Below are positions 30,780 through 37,801 of a DNA stretch of 37,801 nucleotides, one piece after another. Location of the stretch: positions 85,581 to 123,381 of the forward strand of contig JACPZZ010000017.1 in the NCBI GenBank assembly GCA_016195275.1. The letters run 5' to 3'. Under the pieces are notes generated by a model. The model did no database searches. It was not told the origin of the DNA and saw only the letters and a program-made list of their open reading frames with translations. The first letter of the stretch is position 1. Each line of letters starts with the position of its first letter. The translations under genes and the position numbers were made by a program. Source of the stretch: Candidatus Aenigmatarchaeota archaeon. Lineage in GTDB: Archaea; Aenigmatarchaeota; Aenigmatarchaeia; JACPZZ01.

Positions 30780-33755
30780 CTACTTTATAACCCCGGACCC
30801 TATTAATCTCCATCGATTCGCGATTTGCCGCGAAATCGCGACGCGGTTCCCTTTTTCAACGCACACCGGCAATTTCAGAGAAATTTCGAAATTATCCTTT
30901 CTTGCAGACGTCACAATGCCGACAGTGCGGCTCGTTCCGATTGTCAGCATCAATGGCTCATTAGTGCGTATGTTATCGACCTTCATCGTATCTTCAGCGC
31001 CGATAATGCTTTCCATCAAATCCGTTTCGATGTGCAATTTGTGCAGCACCGAAGGTAATTTATTCGGATGCCCGACAACCGAACCGGCCAATGAATCCGC
31101 CTTTGTTAGTGCAGGATCAAGCTCTGTCATTAACCCTACAAGCCCGCCCGGTCCCGCCTTGTCCAATAACATGTTTCTTTTGTGCAAGCCTGCAACCTTT
31201 GTGAAAAGAGGTTCCCAAAAAATCTTGTTCTCACGCTCAACCCTTAAGCCTGGACGGATTTCTATTTCATCCCCAACTTTAAACTCCCCTTGCAGTAACG
31301 ATCCGCCCAAAACTCCGCCTGATAATTTTTCGGGCGTATAGCCGGGCTTGTTTACATCAAAAGTTCTCACAACAAGCATCTTGGGATTTTTCTTTGGGTC
31401 GCGCTTTGGCGTAGGTATGGTCTTTTCAACCGTCTCGATTAACGCGTCTAAGTTTATCCTCTGCTGCGCGCTTATCGGGACAATAGGTGCGCTTTCAGCT
31501 ACTGTCCCGTTGACAAAATTTTTTATCTGCTCGTAATTTTCCTTCAACTTTTCCGGCGGTACGATGTCGATTTTATTTTGGACTATCACGATTTTCTCAA
31601 CGCCCGTTATGTTCAAAGCCGCCAAATGCTCGCGCGTTTGCGGCTGCGGACATTTTTGGTTGGCCGCAATCAAGAAAAGCGCGCCGTCCATTAACGCTGC
31701 ACCAGCCAGCACCGTCGCCATTAACGTTTCGTGCCCCGGCGCATCGACCAAGCTGACTGTGCGCAACGGCACAGAATCAGAAACATGTTTCAGGCATTTT
31801 GGCGATGTTGAATAAGATTCAAAACCTTCGCACTTCTCACACTTATAAATTGTTACGTCAGCATAACCCAGTTTAATTGTCAACCCTCGTTTCTGCTCTT
31901 CAGAATGCGTGCCAGTCCATTTGCCGCTTAGCGCTTGTAAGAGGGTCGTATTGTGCGAGATTATGCCGCCAAACCCAGCAATAAAGTTTTGATGTTCAGG
32001 GACAGAAAGGTCTATTATTTCCCCATTGTAATTTGTTTTCTCAATTCCTTTTATAACATCGAAGCTTATATTTTTGTGGTATAAGGCCTGCAACTGCGCA
32101 GATATTCTATTTATTGCTGTGTTATTGGAGTTTTTACACGCAATTTTTATATCCTTTAAAAATTCTAAAAATTTATCCTTTGAAAATCTGTTGGTGTTAT
32201 AACATGCGTTGTACGCATAAAACCAGGATTTTTGGCGGATGCGTTTTTTGTCCCATCCCAATAATTTGCACAACGTGTTCAAGATCCTATGGTCAATGAA
32301 TACAACCTCCAAAGATTTCCTGGAATCCGGTCGCAAACCGGAGATTGACCGGTTCATTAACGCTGCCTTTTTTTTGTCTTCTATGCCTACCAGCCTGATG
32401 AAATTTGCAATATTTTCTCTGCCGCATATGCTAAGTGTATAATATTTCCTGCGTATTTTCTTCGGCGAATTTGTTGCAAATCTGGTTTTATCACCCAGAC
32501 ACGCCCTGATACCGAGTTTATTCAGCATATAAACCAGCATATTTATATCGTGTTTGTTTCTTTGTATTACAACTATTTCCCTGCTTTTCTCGAAGCTGCC
32601 TTCCAGTATTATGAACCATTTCAAAAAAGTAGCCGTTAGCTTCTTATCTAAGCTCAGAACCCACCTGCATATCGGAGATTGCATAACATTTCCTGTACAG
32701 AAAAAATACTTTTCTTTAAGGTACCTTACAAACGCCTTATTGTTCAAATGGTAATCTATATCGCTTACTTTTTTAAATTCTACTCCGAATTTATCTTTTG
32801 ATATGCTTAAAAACTCCGAAAGTAAGTTTTTGTAATTCTTCTGGGAGACAGAAATCCTTGCTTCTGTACTGGTTCCTTCAGAGTGCACAAAACTGAACCA
32901 TCTGACTATATTTTCGTCCATGGCTTTGGGGTCTCTAATTTTGGTGATCGCACCTTTTTTGCGGTCTAAAAAAACGATTTCGTCCTTAGACAGTACCGGC
33001 TTGGATAACGAAAAAAATTTGGACAGCGCACGTTTTACGTTGTCGGATAAACCGCGCCTTTTTAAAGAAAGTACTTCCCCCAGATATGAGTCGGAATAAC
33101 CGACCCTTGCGGAAAGTTTAGATAAACTTAATCCGCATATTATTCTCAATTTATTGAAATCTTCGATTGTAAACTTCTCGAAGTTTACGAAATTGCCAGA
33201 TTTATTCTTAATGCCAATAAAATCTTCATACACCAGTACGATATACTCTTTTGACATGCTTCCAATAAAATCCCCCAGTTTAATTTCTGTTTGTTCTGGA
33301 AGATCGCCTGCAAACACAGCAACCTGGTCGGTTTTAGGGTTTAATGAATTAGCGCATACCCATTTCAATGAGCCCATACGGTTAACCAAAAATGGGTGCG
33401 AAGGTGTTACTTTTATGCTTCTGCCGCTCCTTGTTTTAATTTCAAACATAGGACCCTTGTATTTTTGTAAAAATATCAGCGGTCTTGCACGAACCAAATT
33501 GAAATCGCTGTCCAGCGAGTACGTATAAAGTCTGGGCAATTCGTATACCCTTTCGCCGCCTTCTTGTCTTATCAACTTACCGTCCGATTCCGCAAGTGCT
33601 TTTAAGTTAACGCCACTGGTCAGGTGATTATTAATCAATATATCCTCATCTAAAGCTATACATTTTCCATGTTCAACGTGTCCTACCGTACCAATGTTTG
33701 CTTCTGGTATAAGTTTTTCATTGACCTCGGTTTTCATCGAATAAAATTCACTCAT
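30780..33755 (-). CDS. eif2g: Initiation factor aIF2 subunit gamma with intein
   Basis: A 991-residue precursor. Residues 1-31 and 603-991 join to give a 420-aa aIF2-gamma, the GTPase that carries initiator tRNA. The mature protein has P-loop GHVEHGKTTLLQ, RGLTIKLGYAD switch, a zinc knuckle (CEKC with later C), DAPGHE, NKID, and the C-terminal beta-barrel domains. The 571-residue insert begins right after the P-loop lysine, so GTP binding depends on splicing. It follows eS6 by 18 nt on the same strand, a common archaeal pair. An in-frame ATG at 33737 is an alternative start; AGGA upstream of 33755 favours the longer form. Confidence 0.95.
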   Translation of the reverse strand: MSEFYSMKTEVNEKLIPEANIGTVGHVEHGKCIALDEDILINNHLTSGVNLKALAESDGKLIRQEGGERVYELPRLYTYSLDSDFNLVRARPLIFLQKYKGPMFEIKTRSGRSIKVTPSHPFLVNRMGSLKWVCANSLNPKTDQVAVFAGDLPEQTEIKLGDFIGSMSKEYIVLVYEDFIGIKNKSGNFVNFEKFTIEDFNKLRIICGLSLSKLSARVGYSDSYLGEVLSLKRRGLSDNVKRALSKFFSLSKPVLSKDEIVFLDRKKGAITKIRDPKAMDENIVRWFSFVHSEGTSTEARISVSQKNYKNLLSEFLSISKDKFGVEFKKVSDIDYHLNNKAFVRYLKEKYFFCTGNVMQSPICRWVLSLDKKLTATFLKWFIILEGSFEKSREIVVIQRNKHDINMLVYMLNKLGIRACLGDKTRFATNSPKKIRRKYYTLSICGRENIANFIRLVGIEDKKKAALMNRSISGLRPDSRKSLEVVFIDHRILNTLCKLLGWDKKRIRQKSWFYAYNACYNTNRFSKDKFLEFLKDIKIACKNSNNTAINRISAQLQALYHKNISFDVIKGIEKTNYNGEIIDLSVPEHQNFIAGFGGIISHNTTLLQALSGKWTGTHSEEQKRGLTIKLGYADVTIYKCEKCEGFESYSTSPKCLKHVSDSVPLRTVSLVDAPGHETLMATVLAGAALMDGALFLIAANQKCPQPQTREHLAALNITGVEKIVIVQNKIDIVPPEKLKENYEQIKNFVNGTVAESAPIVPISAQQRINLDALIETVEKTIPTPKRDPKKNPKMLVVRTFDVNKPGYTPEKLSGGVLGGSLLQGEFKVGDEIEIRPGLRVERENKIFWEPLFTKVAGLHKRNMLLDKAGPGGLVGLMTELDPALTKADSLAGSVVGHPNKLPSVLHKLHIETDLMESIIGAEDTMKVDNIRTNEPLMLTIGTSRTVGIVTSARKDNFEISLKLPVCVEKGNRVAISRQIANRWRLIGSGVIK
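31950..33662 (-). mobile_element. Intein (571 aa) with degenerate homing-endonuclease region
   Basis: The insert starts with nucleophile Cys in CIALDEDILI and block B VTPSHPFLV follows about 85 residues in. It ends NFIAGFGGIISHN followed by Thr, giving a class 1 Cys...His-Asn/Thr intein. The middle holds a helix-turn-helix-like part (SKLSARVGYSDSYLGEVL). Two LAGLIDADG-like helices have acidic-plus-glycine ends (WFSFVHSEGTST and FLKWFIILEGSF), with Glu where Asp is usual. Endonuclease activity is therefore uncertain. Coding is A/T-richer than the exteins, consistent with transfer. Confidence 0.93.
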
Positions 33756-33773
33756 CCAAACTTTTCCTAAAAT

Positions 33774-34184
33774 CTATTTTTTCGCTTCTTCCTTTTTCTC
33801 TTCTTTCTTTTCTGTTTTCGGCGCAATCTCTTCCAGGCTTTTCTCTCCGGTTTTTATAACCTTTGTATTAACCTGAACAATGGACTGTGAAATTGTATTG
33901 CCGCAAATCAATTTTCTTTTCTGCTGTCCTTTTAATTTTGGGTGGAAACCGGGCGTACCTTTCAGGATAAAGGCCCTTCTCGCCATTCCTGGTATCTCCG
34001 GTCTCATCGGAAAACCGCCGTTATCGGAACCGCCGGTTATTTTCAGCATGTAACCATTAAGCCCGATAAGGTCGCCCGCGAATTCTTCACTTATCTTCTT
34101 TCCTATAAGCGCAGAACTTTTTGCAGCGTCCACCTCTATCTGGTACGCTTTCTTCGTTGTCGGCTCTGAAATAACTATTTTCAT
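33774..34184 (-). CDS. rps6e: Ribosomal protein eS6
   Basis: A 136-aa small-subunit protein with the eS6 hallmarks GKKISEEFAGDLIGLNGYML, ITGGSDNGGFPMRPEI and RKLICGNTIS. The C-terminus is a Lys/Glu-rich tail of about 25 residues. AGGAG lies 8 nt before ATG 34184, and a GATATTTAAG box further upstream suggests a short leader. It heads the eS6-aIF2-gamma unit. Confidence 0.95.
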   Translation of the reverse strand: MKIVISEPTTKKAYQIEVDAAKSSALIGKKISEEFAGDLIGLNGYMLKITGGSDNGGFPMRPEIPGMARRAFILKGTPGFHPKLKGQQKRKLICGNTISQSIVQVNTKVIKTGEKSLEEIAPKTEKKEEKKEEAKK

Positions 34185-34313
34185 CAAAATCACTCCTAAA
34201 AAGAGTGTTCTTGATGACTTAAATATCTATTGTGCTTCTTACTAACCTTTACCAAGGTAAAAACACCAAACACATGCACCGCAATGCCGGACACTGAAAA
34301 ATATGATATTTGT

Positions 34314-34577
34314 CTACTCGACAATGTGCAATGCGGTCCTCCAGATAAGCCACGCTATCGACGCAAAAGCAATGCCCAAAACCGCAAGCTCTGCTATAAG
34401 CAGGTCTTTGTTCGACTCTTCCAAATTAACCGAACCGTGAAAATAAACCATTGTAAGGCTCATCCCGATGATTATTACGGCCGTCAGCGCAACCAGAAGG
34501 CTGATCAGCCTTAACTCTCTGACAACCAGGGATTCTACCTTTTCGTGCATCAGTCTGTGAAGAGTTTTTTTGAACAA
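34314..34577 (-). CDS. Small two-helix membrane protein
   Basis: An 87-aa protein with two hydrophobic segments (about 24-46 and 64-82) separated by a short charged loop with NLEESNKDL. The N-terminal part is basic and amphipathic (LHRLMHEKVESLVVRELR). It begins with TTG 18 nt after the stop of the coiled-coil gene; ATG 34550 is an alternative. As the third gene of the MinD operon it could be the membrane anchor for that system. The function is unknown. Confidence 0.65.
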   Translation of the reverse strand: MFKKTLHRLMHEKVESLVVRELRLISLLVALTAVIIIGMSLTMVYFHGSVNLEESNKDLLIAELAVLGIAFASIAWLIWRTALHIVE

Positions 34578-34595
34578 ATTCCCACTTTGAGCGGA

Positions 34596-34979
34596 TTATC
34601 TAATAACCCCGTTTTCCGCGTTTCTTTTTAACTCTATCCTTGTCTTTATCAGGTTATCGCGAAGCGACTGTATCTGGCTGATGATGCTCATTATATCCTG
34701 GTTTCTTTCGTCCTCAAACTGCTGCCACCTTTCGGAAATCGCGCGGTCGACTTCAGTGACGTCGGTTTTGAAATCGCTAACCTGTCCGTCAAGCCTTTTC
34801 TCAAGCTTTATTATCCTCTCACGGAGTTTTTTATTTTCCTCGACCAGTTGCCCGATAGTTTCCTTGTTCTGGTCCATCTCTATAAGTATGTCCGCTATCT
34901 TGCCCGAATTTACCGCAAGTTCTACGACCTCGTCGGCTATCCTGTCAACGACCTGGTTAATCTTTGCCTTCGCTTTCAT
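34596..34979 (-). CDS. Coiled-coil protein in MinD operon
   Basis: A 127-aa, almost fully helical protein. A heptad-like coiled coil runs from about residue 40 (LVEENKKLRERIIKLEKRL) to the end (IQSLRDNLIKTRIELKR). No membrane segment or enzyme motif is present. Its ATG overlaps the MinD-like gene stop by 4 nt (ATGA type), so the two are translationally coupled. Coiled-coil partners often regulate MinD/ParA ATPases, which makes this a plausible activator or adaptor; that is inference. Confidence 0.75.
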   Translation of the reverse strand: MKAKAKINQVVDRIADEVVELAVNSGKIADILIEMDQNKETIGQLVEENKKLRERIIKLEKRLDGQVSDFKTDVTEVDRAISERWQQFEDERNQDIMSIISQIQSLRDNLIKTRIELKRNAENGVIR

Positions 34980-36010
34980 TTTTTCGACCCCGACTTGACG
35001 CTTTCCTTTATCTTTTCGCGTATGCTGTCGCGCAGCATGCCCATTATTTCCTTTTTCAATTTGTCCTCAACCTCTTTCGGAACCTCGCCTGTATATTCGT
35101 CCTTGTCAAACTTGGTTTTCCAAGCGCGAGGCGTTTTAGAGGCGCGTTTCGCAGCAAGCCTGTAATCATCCCTTGGTGAAAGGCTTCTCTGGTTTTTTTG
35201 GAACATGGGTTCGGAATTGTCCCTGGCCCTGTCCGCCATGGAATACCTGTCTTTCAGGCCCAGCCAGAATTTTATTTTATCAAGGGTTGAAGGCGGGGAA
35301 TATCTAATCCTGAAAATTTCCGCAGCCAGCATGTTGACCTCGATTGAGAAATCTGAATATGGGTTTTTCAAAACTTCCGGCGTGCCTTCTGAAATACACC
35401 TCTGCACGTTTTCGTTTTCAGGTATTATACCCGCTATGTCCAATCCTGATATCGACTCTATCTCGTCCATTGTTAATTCATAATTCCTGTTCCTTACGCG
35501 GTTAACGACCAGACCCAGAAATTCGAGCCCGCTTCTTTCAGCGTGGACGGCCATCTTTGACGCGTCTGTCACAGCAGGCGCGTCCGGTGTAGTAACTATC
35601 AAAGCCTGGTCGACAGCGTTCAAACATTCCAACGTTTGCGTGCTAAGGCTTGGCGACGAATCCATGATTATATGATCGTAACCCACAAGCCTGTCCATGT
35701 GACGGCGCAAATTCCTTACCGACGCGCCGACTTTATGCGCTGAAATGGGGCTTGGTAGTATACGCACGCCGCTCGGGTGTATGTAAACCGCGGTGTTAAT
35801 CGGGATGCGGCTGTTTAACACATCGTACAAAGTTACGGGCGAATAATACAAACCAAAATGAAGCCCTAGGTTAGCTGCGGAAACGTTGCCGTCGACCAGG
35901 CACACCGATTTATTGAATTCTGAAACCAAAGACGCGCCTAAATTAGCTGTTAAAGTTGTCTTTCCAACCCCTCCCTTTGCAGAAAATATGCCTACGTTCG
36001 ACAATCCCAA
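34976..36010 (-). CDS. MinD/ParA-like ATPase with C-terminal extension
   Basis: A 344-aa paralog of the MinD at 16407. Deviant Walker A KGGVGKTT is at about 12-19, switch DGNVSAANLG near 41, and Walker B IIMDSSPSLS near 115. After residue 250 it has about 95 extra residues, rich in Arg, Lys and Glu, ending in an amphipathic helix (KEIMGMLRDSIREKIKES) that may bind membrane or partner. The start is TTG 36010, placed about 27-38 nt after a TTTATTATAAAG element. It leads an operon with a coiled-coil protein and a two-helix membrane protein. Confidence 0.88.
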   Translation of the reverse strand: MGLSNVGIFSAKGGVGKTTLTANLGASLVSEFNKSVCLVDGNVSAANLGLHFGLYYSPVTLYDVLNSRIPINTAVYIHPSGVRILPSPISAHKVGASVRNLRRHMDRLVGYDHIIMDSSPSLSTQTLECLNAVDQALIVTTPDAPAVTDASKMAVHAERSGLEFLGLVVNRVRNRNYELTMDEIESISGLDIAGIIPENENVQRCISEGTPEVLKNPYSDFSIEVNMLAAEIFRIRYSPPSTLDKIKFWLGLKDRYSMADRARDNSEPMFQKNQRSLSPRDDYRLAAKRASKTPRAWKTKFDKDEYTGEVPKEVEDKLKKEIMGMLRDSIREKIKESVKSGSKK

Positions 36011-36168
36011 AGCCTTAATTAGTTTTTATTCTAGCTTTATAATAAAGGTTGTTACTATCGGATAAAGAACTTCTGCCGCGCTTAAAAACAAGACTATCAA
36101 CATAAATTACTGAAAATTTCTACGATACACTTTTATGCCGACGCTCTCCCGTTTGACGTGTTAAAAAA

Positions 36169-36720
36169 TTAAACTACCCAGATAAACCACGTGATGTTTA
36201 TTTTGTCGTTTGTTTGTAAAGTCGCTGTTGTGAACGTGTTCTCTGCGAACAGGAAGCTTCCTGAGGAAGAGTTATAGAGTCCTGTTCCGTTTATCGGCAT
36301 GGAGTCGCAGCTTGAGGTGAATTCTCTGGTTAAGGTCCAGTTTCCCACTGAAATGATATTGGTATTGTAAAGTGCCGATGTTCGCCCGAAACCGCAAACG
36401 GCATACTCGCCTTGGAGCACCACATCCGCCGCGGCTTGTGTTGCTGTTGTGTTAGAAATGCCTATATATGTGACATTTGCAAGCGGACCGGCTATCCCCA
36501 GCAAATCTTTTGTCATGTTCCTTCCGAGATTTGTGAACAGGTTGTGATCGCATTGCAGTTCTTTGCCGTTTACGTAAACGCATACGACTCCTGTATACTT
36601 TATCGACTGGCCTTCATCCTCTAACGATGCCGGTGTAAATGAGAACGTGGCAACCAGATAACCAAAAACGATTCCAGAAACAACCAAAGCCGATAGCGCA
36701 AATGCCTGATGATTTTTCAT
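36169..36720 (-). CDS. Secreted/surface protein with tail-fibre-like domain
   Basis: A 183-aa protein with an N-terminal hydrophobic segment (about 7-29) as anchor or signal. The rest is beta-rich and Asn/Thr-rich with many N-x-S/T sites (NMTK, NVTY, NTTA, NWTL, NSSS, NITW), so glycosylation on the cell surface is likely. The pattern of TYIGISNTT, then TGLYNSSSG, FLFAENTF and DKINITWFIWVV resembles jelly-roll domains in phage-tail-like and archaeal surface proteins. A TATA box (GTATATAAGG) lies about 35-45 nt upstream. It is a single gene. Confidence 0.65.
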   Translation of the reverse strand: MKNHQAFALSALVVSGIVFGYLVATFSFTPASLEDEGQSIKYTGVVCVYVNGKELQCDHNLFTNLGRNMTKDLLGIAGPLANVTYIGISNTTATQAAADVVLQGEYAVCGFGRTSALYNTNIISVGNWTLTREFTSSCDSMPINGTGLYNSSSGSFLFAENTFTTATLQTNDKINITWFIWVV

Positions 36721-36808
36721 GTAATTCCTGAAATTATTTCATTTTTATTCCTTATATACTTTTATGTCGGTACTTTTGAATATCATTATACATTTGGTGA
36801 GCGGGAAA

Positions 36809-36829
36809 CCCACGCCGTTTACGGGTGGG
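36809..36829 (+). mobile_element. Orphan IS200/IS605-like right-end hairpin
   Basis: CCCAC and CCG pair with CGG and GTGGG around TTTA, with a bulged G, in the context GGGAAACCCACGCC...GGTGGGATGAGAGCG. This resembles the right end of IS605-group elements that also forms the 3' scaffold of the TnpB guide RNA. No tnpB is upstream on this strand, so it would be a remnant or solo end. Confidence 0.45.
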
Positions 36830-36867
36830 ATGAGAGCGAACAATATAGGTATATCATGAGCAGAAAG

Positions 36868-37365
36868 TTAAGATTGCCTATACTCCAAATACGCGACCAG
36901 CAAACCTAGCGGCAGGCTGGATCCATCCCCGGAAATTATAAACGCCACAAAAGCGAACAGCGCGCCTATGCCCAAGGCCTTTCCGAACCTGACCCAGACC
37001 GAGCCTGATCCTGGGAATTGTGTTCTCACCATAGTTAAACTCCTCCTTTCTATGATAATAACCATTACGGTTAATAAAACAGCTACTGCAACAAGCAGCA
37101 GGAAAAACAATGCATGCATTGATGAGATGTCGCCAATGCCTGCAGCGTAAACAGGCAATCGCAATAACCCGAAAAGGTATTGCCTTGTGACTTGCACGGA
37201 TACTGCGGTTCCTAAGCCTATGACCTCTCCGCTGCCGCTCTTTTGCGGATTGCCGGAGTCTACAGCGGATATGCGGCCAGCAACCAATTGGTCAACGAAA
37301 AAAAGATAGCCCCATGTAAGAATGACAAGGATCACCGGTATTAACAAAAATTTTTCCAGTCTCAT
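36868..37365 (-). CDS. Multi-pass membrane protein, unknown function
   Basis: A 165-aa protein with hydrophobic segments at about 5-25, 85-105 and 128-160 (the last may be two passes). A probable extracellular loop of about 55 residues follows the first helix. The C-terminus is short (LEYRQS). TAATATAAAAACC at about 37391-37402 gives a promoter roughly 30 nt upstream, squeezed against the right end of the TnpB element. It was not assigned to a family. Confidence 0.65.
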   Translation of the reverse strand: MRLEKFLLIPVILVILTWGYLFFVDQLVAGRISAVDSGNPQKSGSGEVIGLGTAVSVQVTRQYLFGLLRLPVYAAGIGDISSMHALFFLLLVAVAVLLTVMVIIIERRSLTMVRTQFPGSGSVWVRFGKALGIGALFAFVAFIISGDGSSLPLGLLVAYLEYRQS

Positions 37366-37410
37366 TTATAACTCTACTTAGCTATTGGTTTTTATATTAG
37401 TGACATACTC

Positions 37411-37429
37411 CCACCCCTAAAAGGTGTGG
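37411..37429 (-). mobile_element. IS200/IS605-type right-end hairpin (guide-RNA 3' scaffold)
   Basis: On the minus strand CCACACC and GGGGTGG pair with one mismatch around TTTTA, overlapping the tnpB stop. In this group the transposon right end overlaps a reRNA/omega-RNA whose guide is the flanking DNA, so the guide here would read outward toward 37400. The end is similar to the orphan hairpin at 36809. Confidence 0.55.
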
Positions 37430-37801
37430 ACTTCCTGCTTCAATGACGGAGCTATTACTCCATCTCCACAAGCGTTGCTTCCCCTCTGTCCGAGGGTAGC
37501 TATTTTTAGGATATTCTTTGCAGCGTTTACGTCTCTATCAACACTGAGACCGCACTGTGGACAGTTATGTGTTCTCTCACATAGTTCCTTACCTACAAGA
37601 GTCCCGCAGTCGCTGCACGTCTTTGTCGTGTTCTTCGGGTCTACGAATATAACTCTGCAACCAGCTTCTTCCGCTTTGTAGCTGATCATATTCGCAAACA
37701 CATTCGTGGAGTCTTGCAACCTTGAGCTTTGCCTTTTTCCTATTTTTACTGCCCCTGTTTTTCTTCGATAATCGCTTTTGTAATAGGGCAAGCGTCCCTT
37801 C
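37417..37801 (-). CDS. tnpB: TnpB (IS605 OrfB) C-terminal part, cut by window edge
   Basis: The frame continues beyond base 37801. The visible part has FANMISYKAEEAGCRVIFVD, the four-cysteine zinc finger CSDCG...CPQCG, and the last RuvC block DRDVNAAKNIL with its catalytic Asp. TnpB is an RNA-guided nuclease of IS200/IS605 and IS607 elements. The part before the SYKAEEAG stretch (RRKTGAVKIGKRQSSRLQ) does not show the expected ExL-type RuvC-II sequence, so the copy could carry an internal deletion. The stop lies inside the right-end hairpin. Confidence 0.85.
   Translation of the reverse strand, partial: KGRLPYYKSDYRRKTGAVKIGKRQSSRLQDSTNVFANMISYKAEEAGCRVIFVDPKNTTKTCSDCGTLVGKELCERTHNCPQCGLSVDRDVNAAKNILKIATLGQRGSNACGDGVIAPSLKQEVHTF

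Overview
This window is archaeal chromosome. Archaeal markers are an Orc1/Cdc6 initiator, aIF5B, aIF2-gamma, RIO2 kinase, RpoE1 (Rpb7-like), Spt4, ribosomal proteins eS6, eS24 and eS31, a GTP-dependent dephospho-CoA kinase (DUF359) and mevalonate-pathway genes. Most first genes of transcription units have a TATA-like box about 25-35 nt before the start codon and no Shine-Dalgarno sequence, which suggests leaderless transcription; some operon-internal genes do carry GGAG-type sites. Compact genes, many small lineage-specific proteins and several cell-surface proteins would suit a DPANN-type archaeon (Micrarchaeota- or Diapherotrites-like), but the sequence alone does not settle the phylum. No tRNA, rRNA or CRISPR array was found.

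Layout. 1-9406: core genes (phosphoribosyltransferase fragment, RIO2, DUF359 kinase, nucleoside diphosphate kinase, thymidylate-kinase-like protein with an altered P-loop, aIF5B), then an HExxH protein, a GH15 glucoamylase-like enzyme, a membrane protein and Orc1/Cdc6. 9407-16400: an accessory, decaying island. It holds a three-gene cassette ending in a frameshifted caspase-like (CHAT/C25-type) peptidase, several gene remnants, a DUF3179 protein, a Cas4-like nuclease, a broken zinc-ribbon gene, tandem double-hairpin repeats, and a RelE-like toxin module with a palindromic promoter and an apparent ACG start. 16400-21000: MinD, an AroD-like protein, the rpoE1-spt4-eS24-eS31 operon, a Nudix protein, and a PIN protein followed by inorganic pyrophosphatase.

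21000-30780: a small-protein/HEPN-like pair, a Ca2+-type P-type ATPase divergent from a TerC/DUF475 transporter, a KaiC-like ATPase, an Ig-like surface protein, and a mevalonate cluster (mevalonate kinase, a 78-aa unknown, diphosphomevalonate decarboxylase, and divergently phosphomevalonate kinase). This would encode the classical route from mevalonate to isopentenyl diphosphate. 30780-37801: eS6 and aIF2-gamma, the latter carrying a 571-residue intein inside its GTP-binding P-loop; an operon of MinD-like ATPase, coiled-coil protein and small membrane protein; surface proteins; and IS200/IS605 (TnpB) remnants at the right edge.

Most notable for follow-up: the CHAT-peptidase cassette, the toxin module with stacked palindromes and lost ATG, the double-hairpin repeat family with conserved stems and variable loops, the P-loop intein, and the MinD/coiled-coil/membrane operon.
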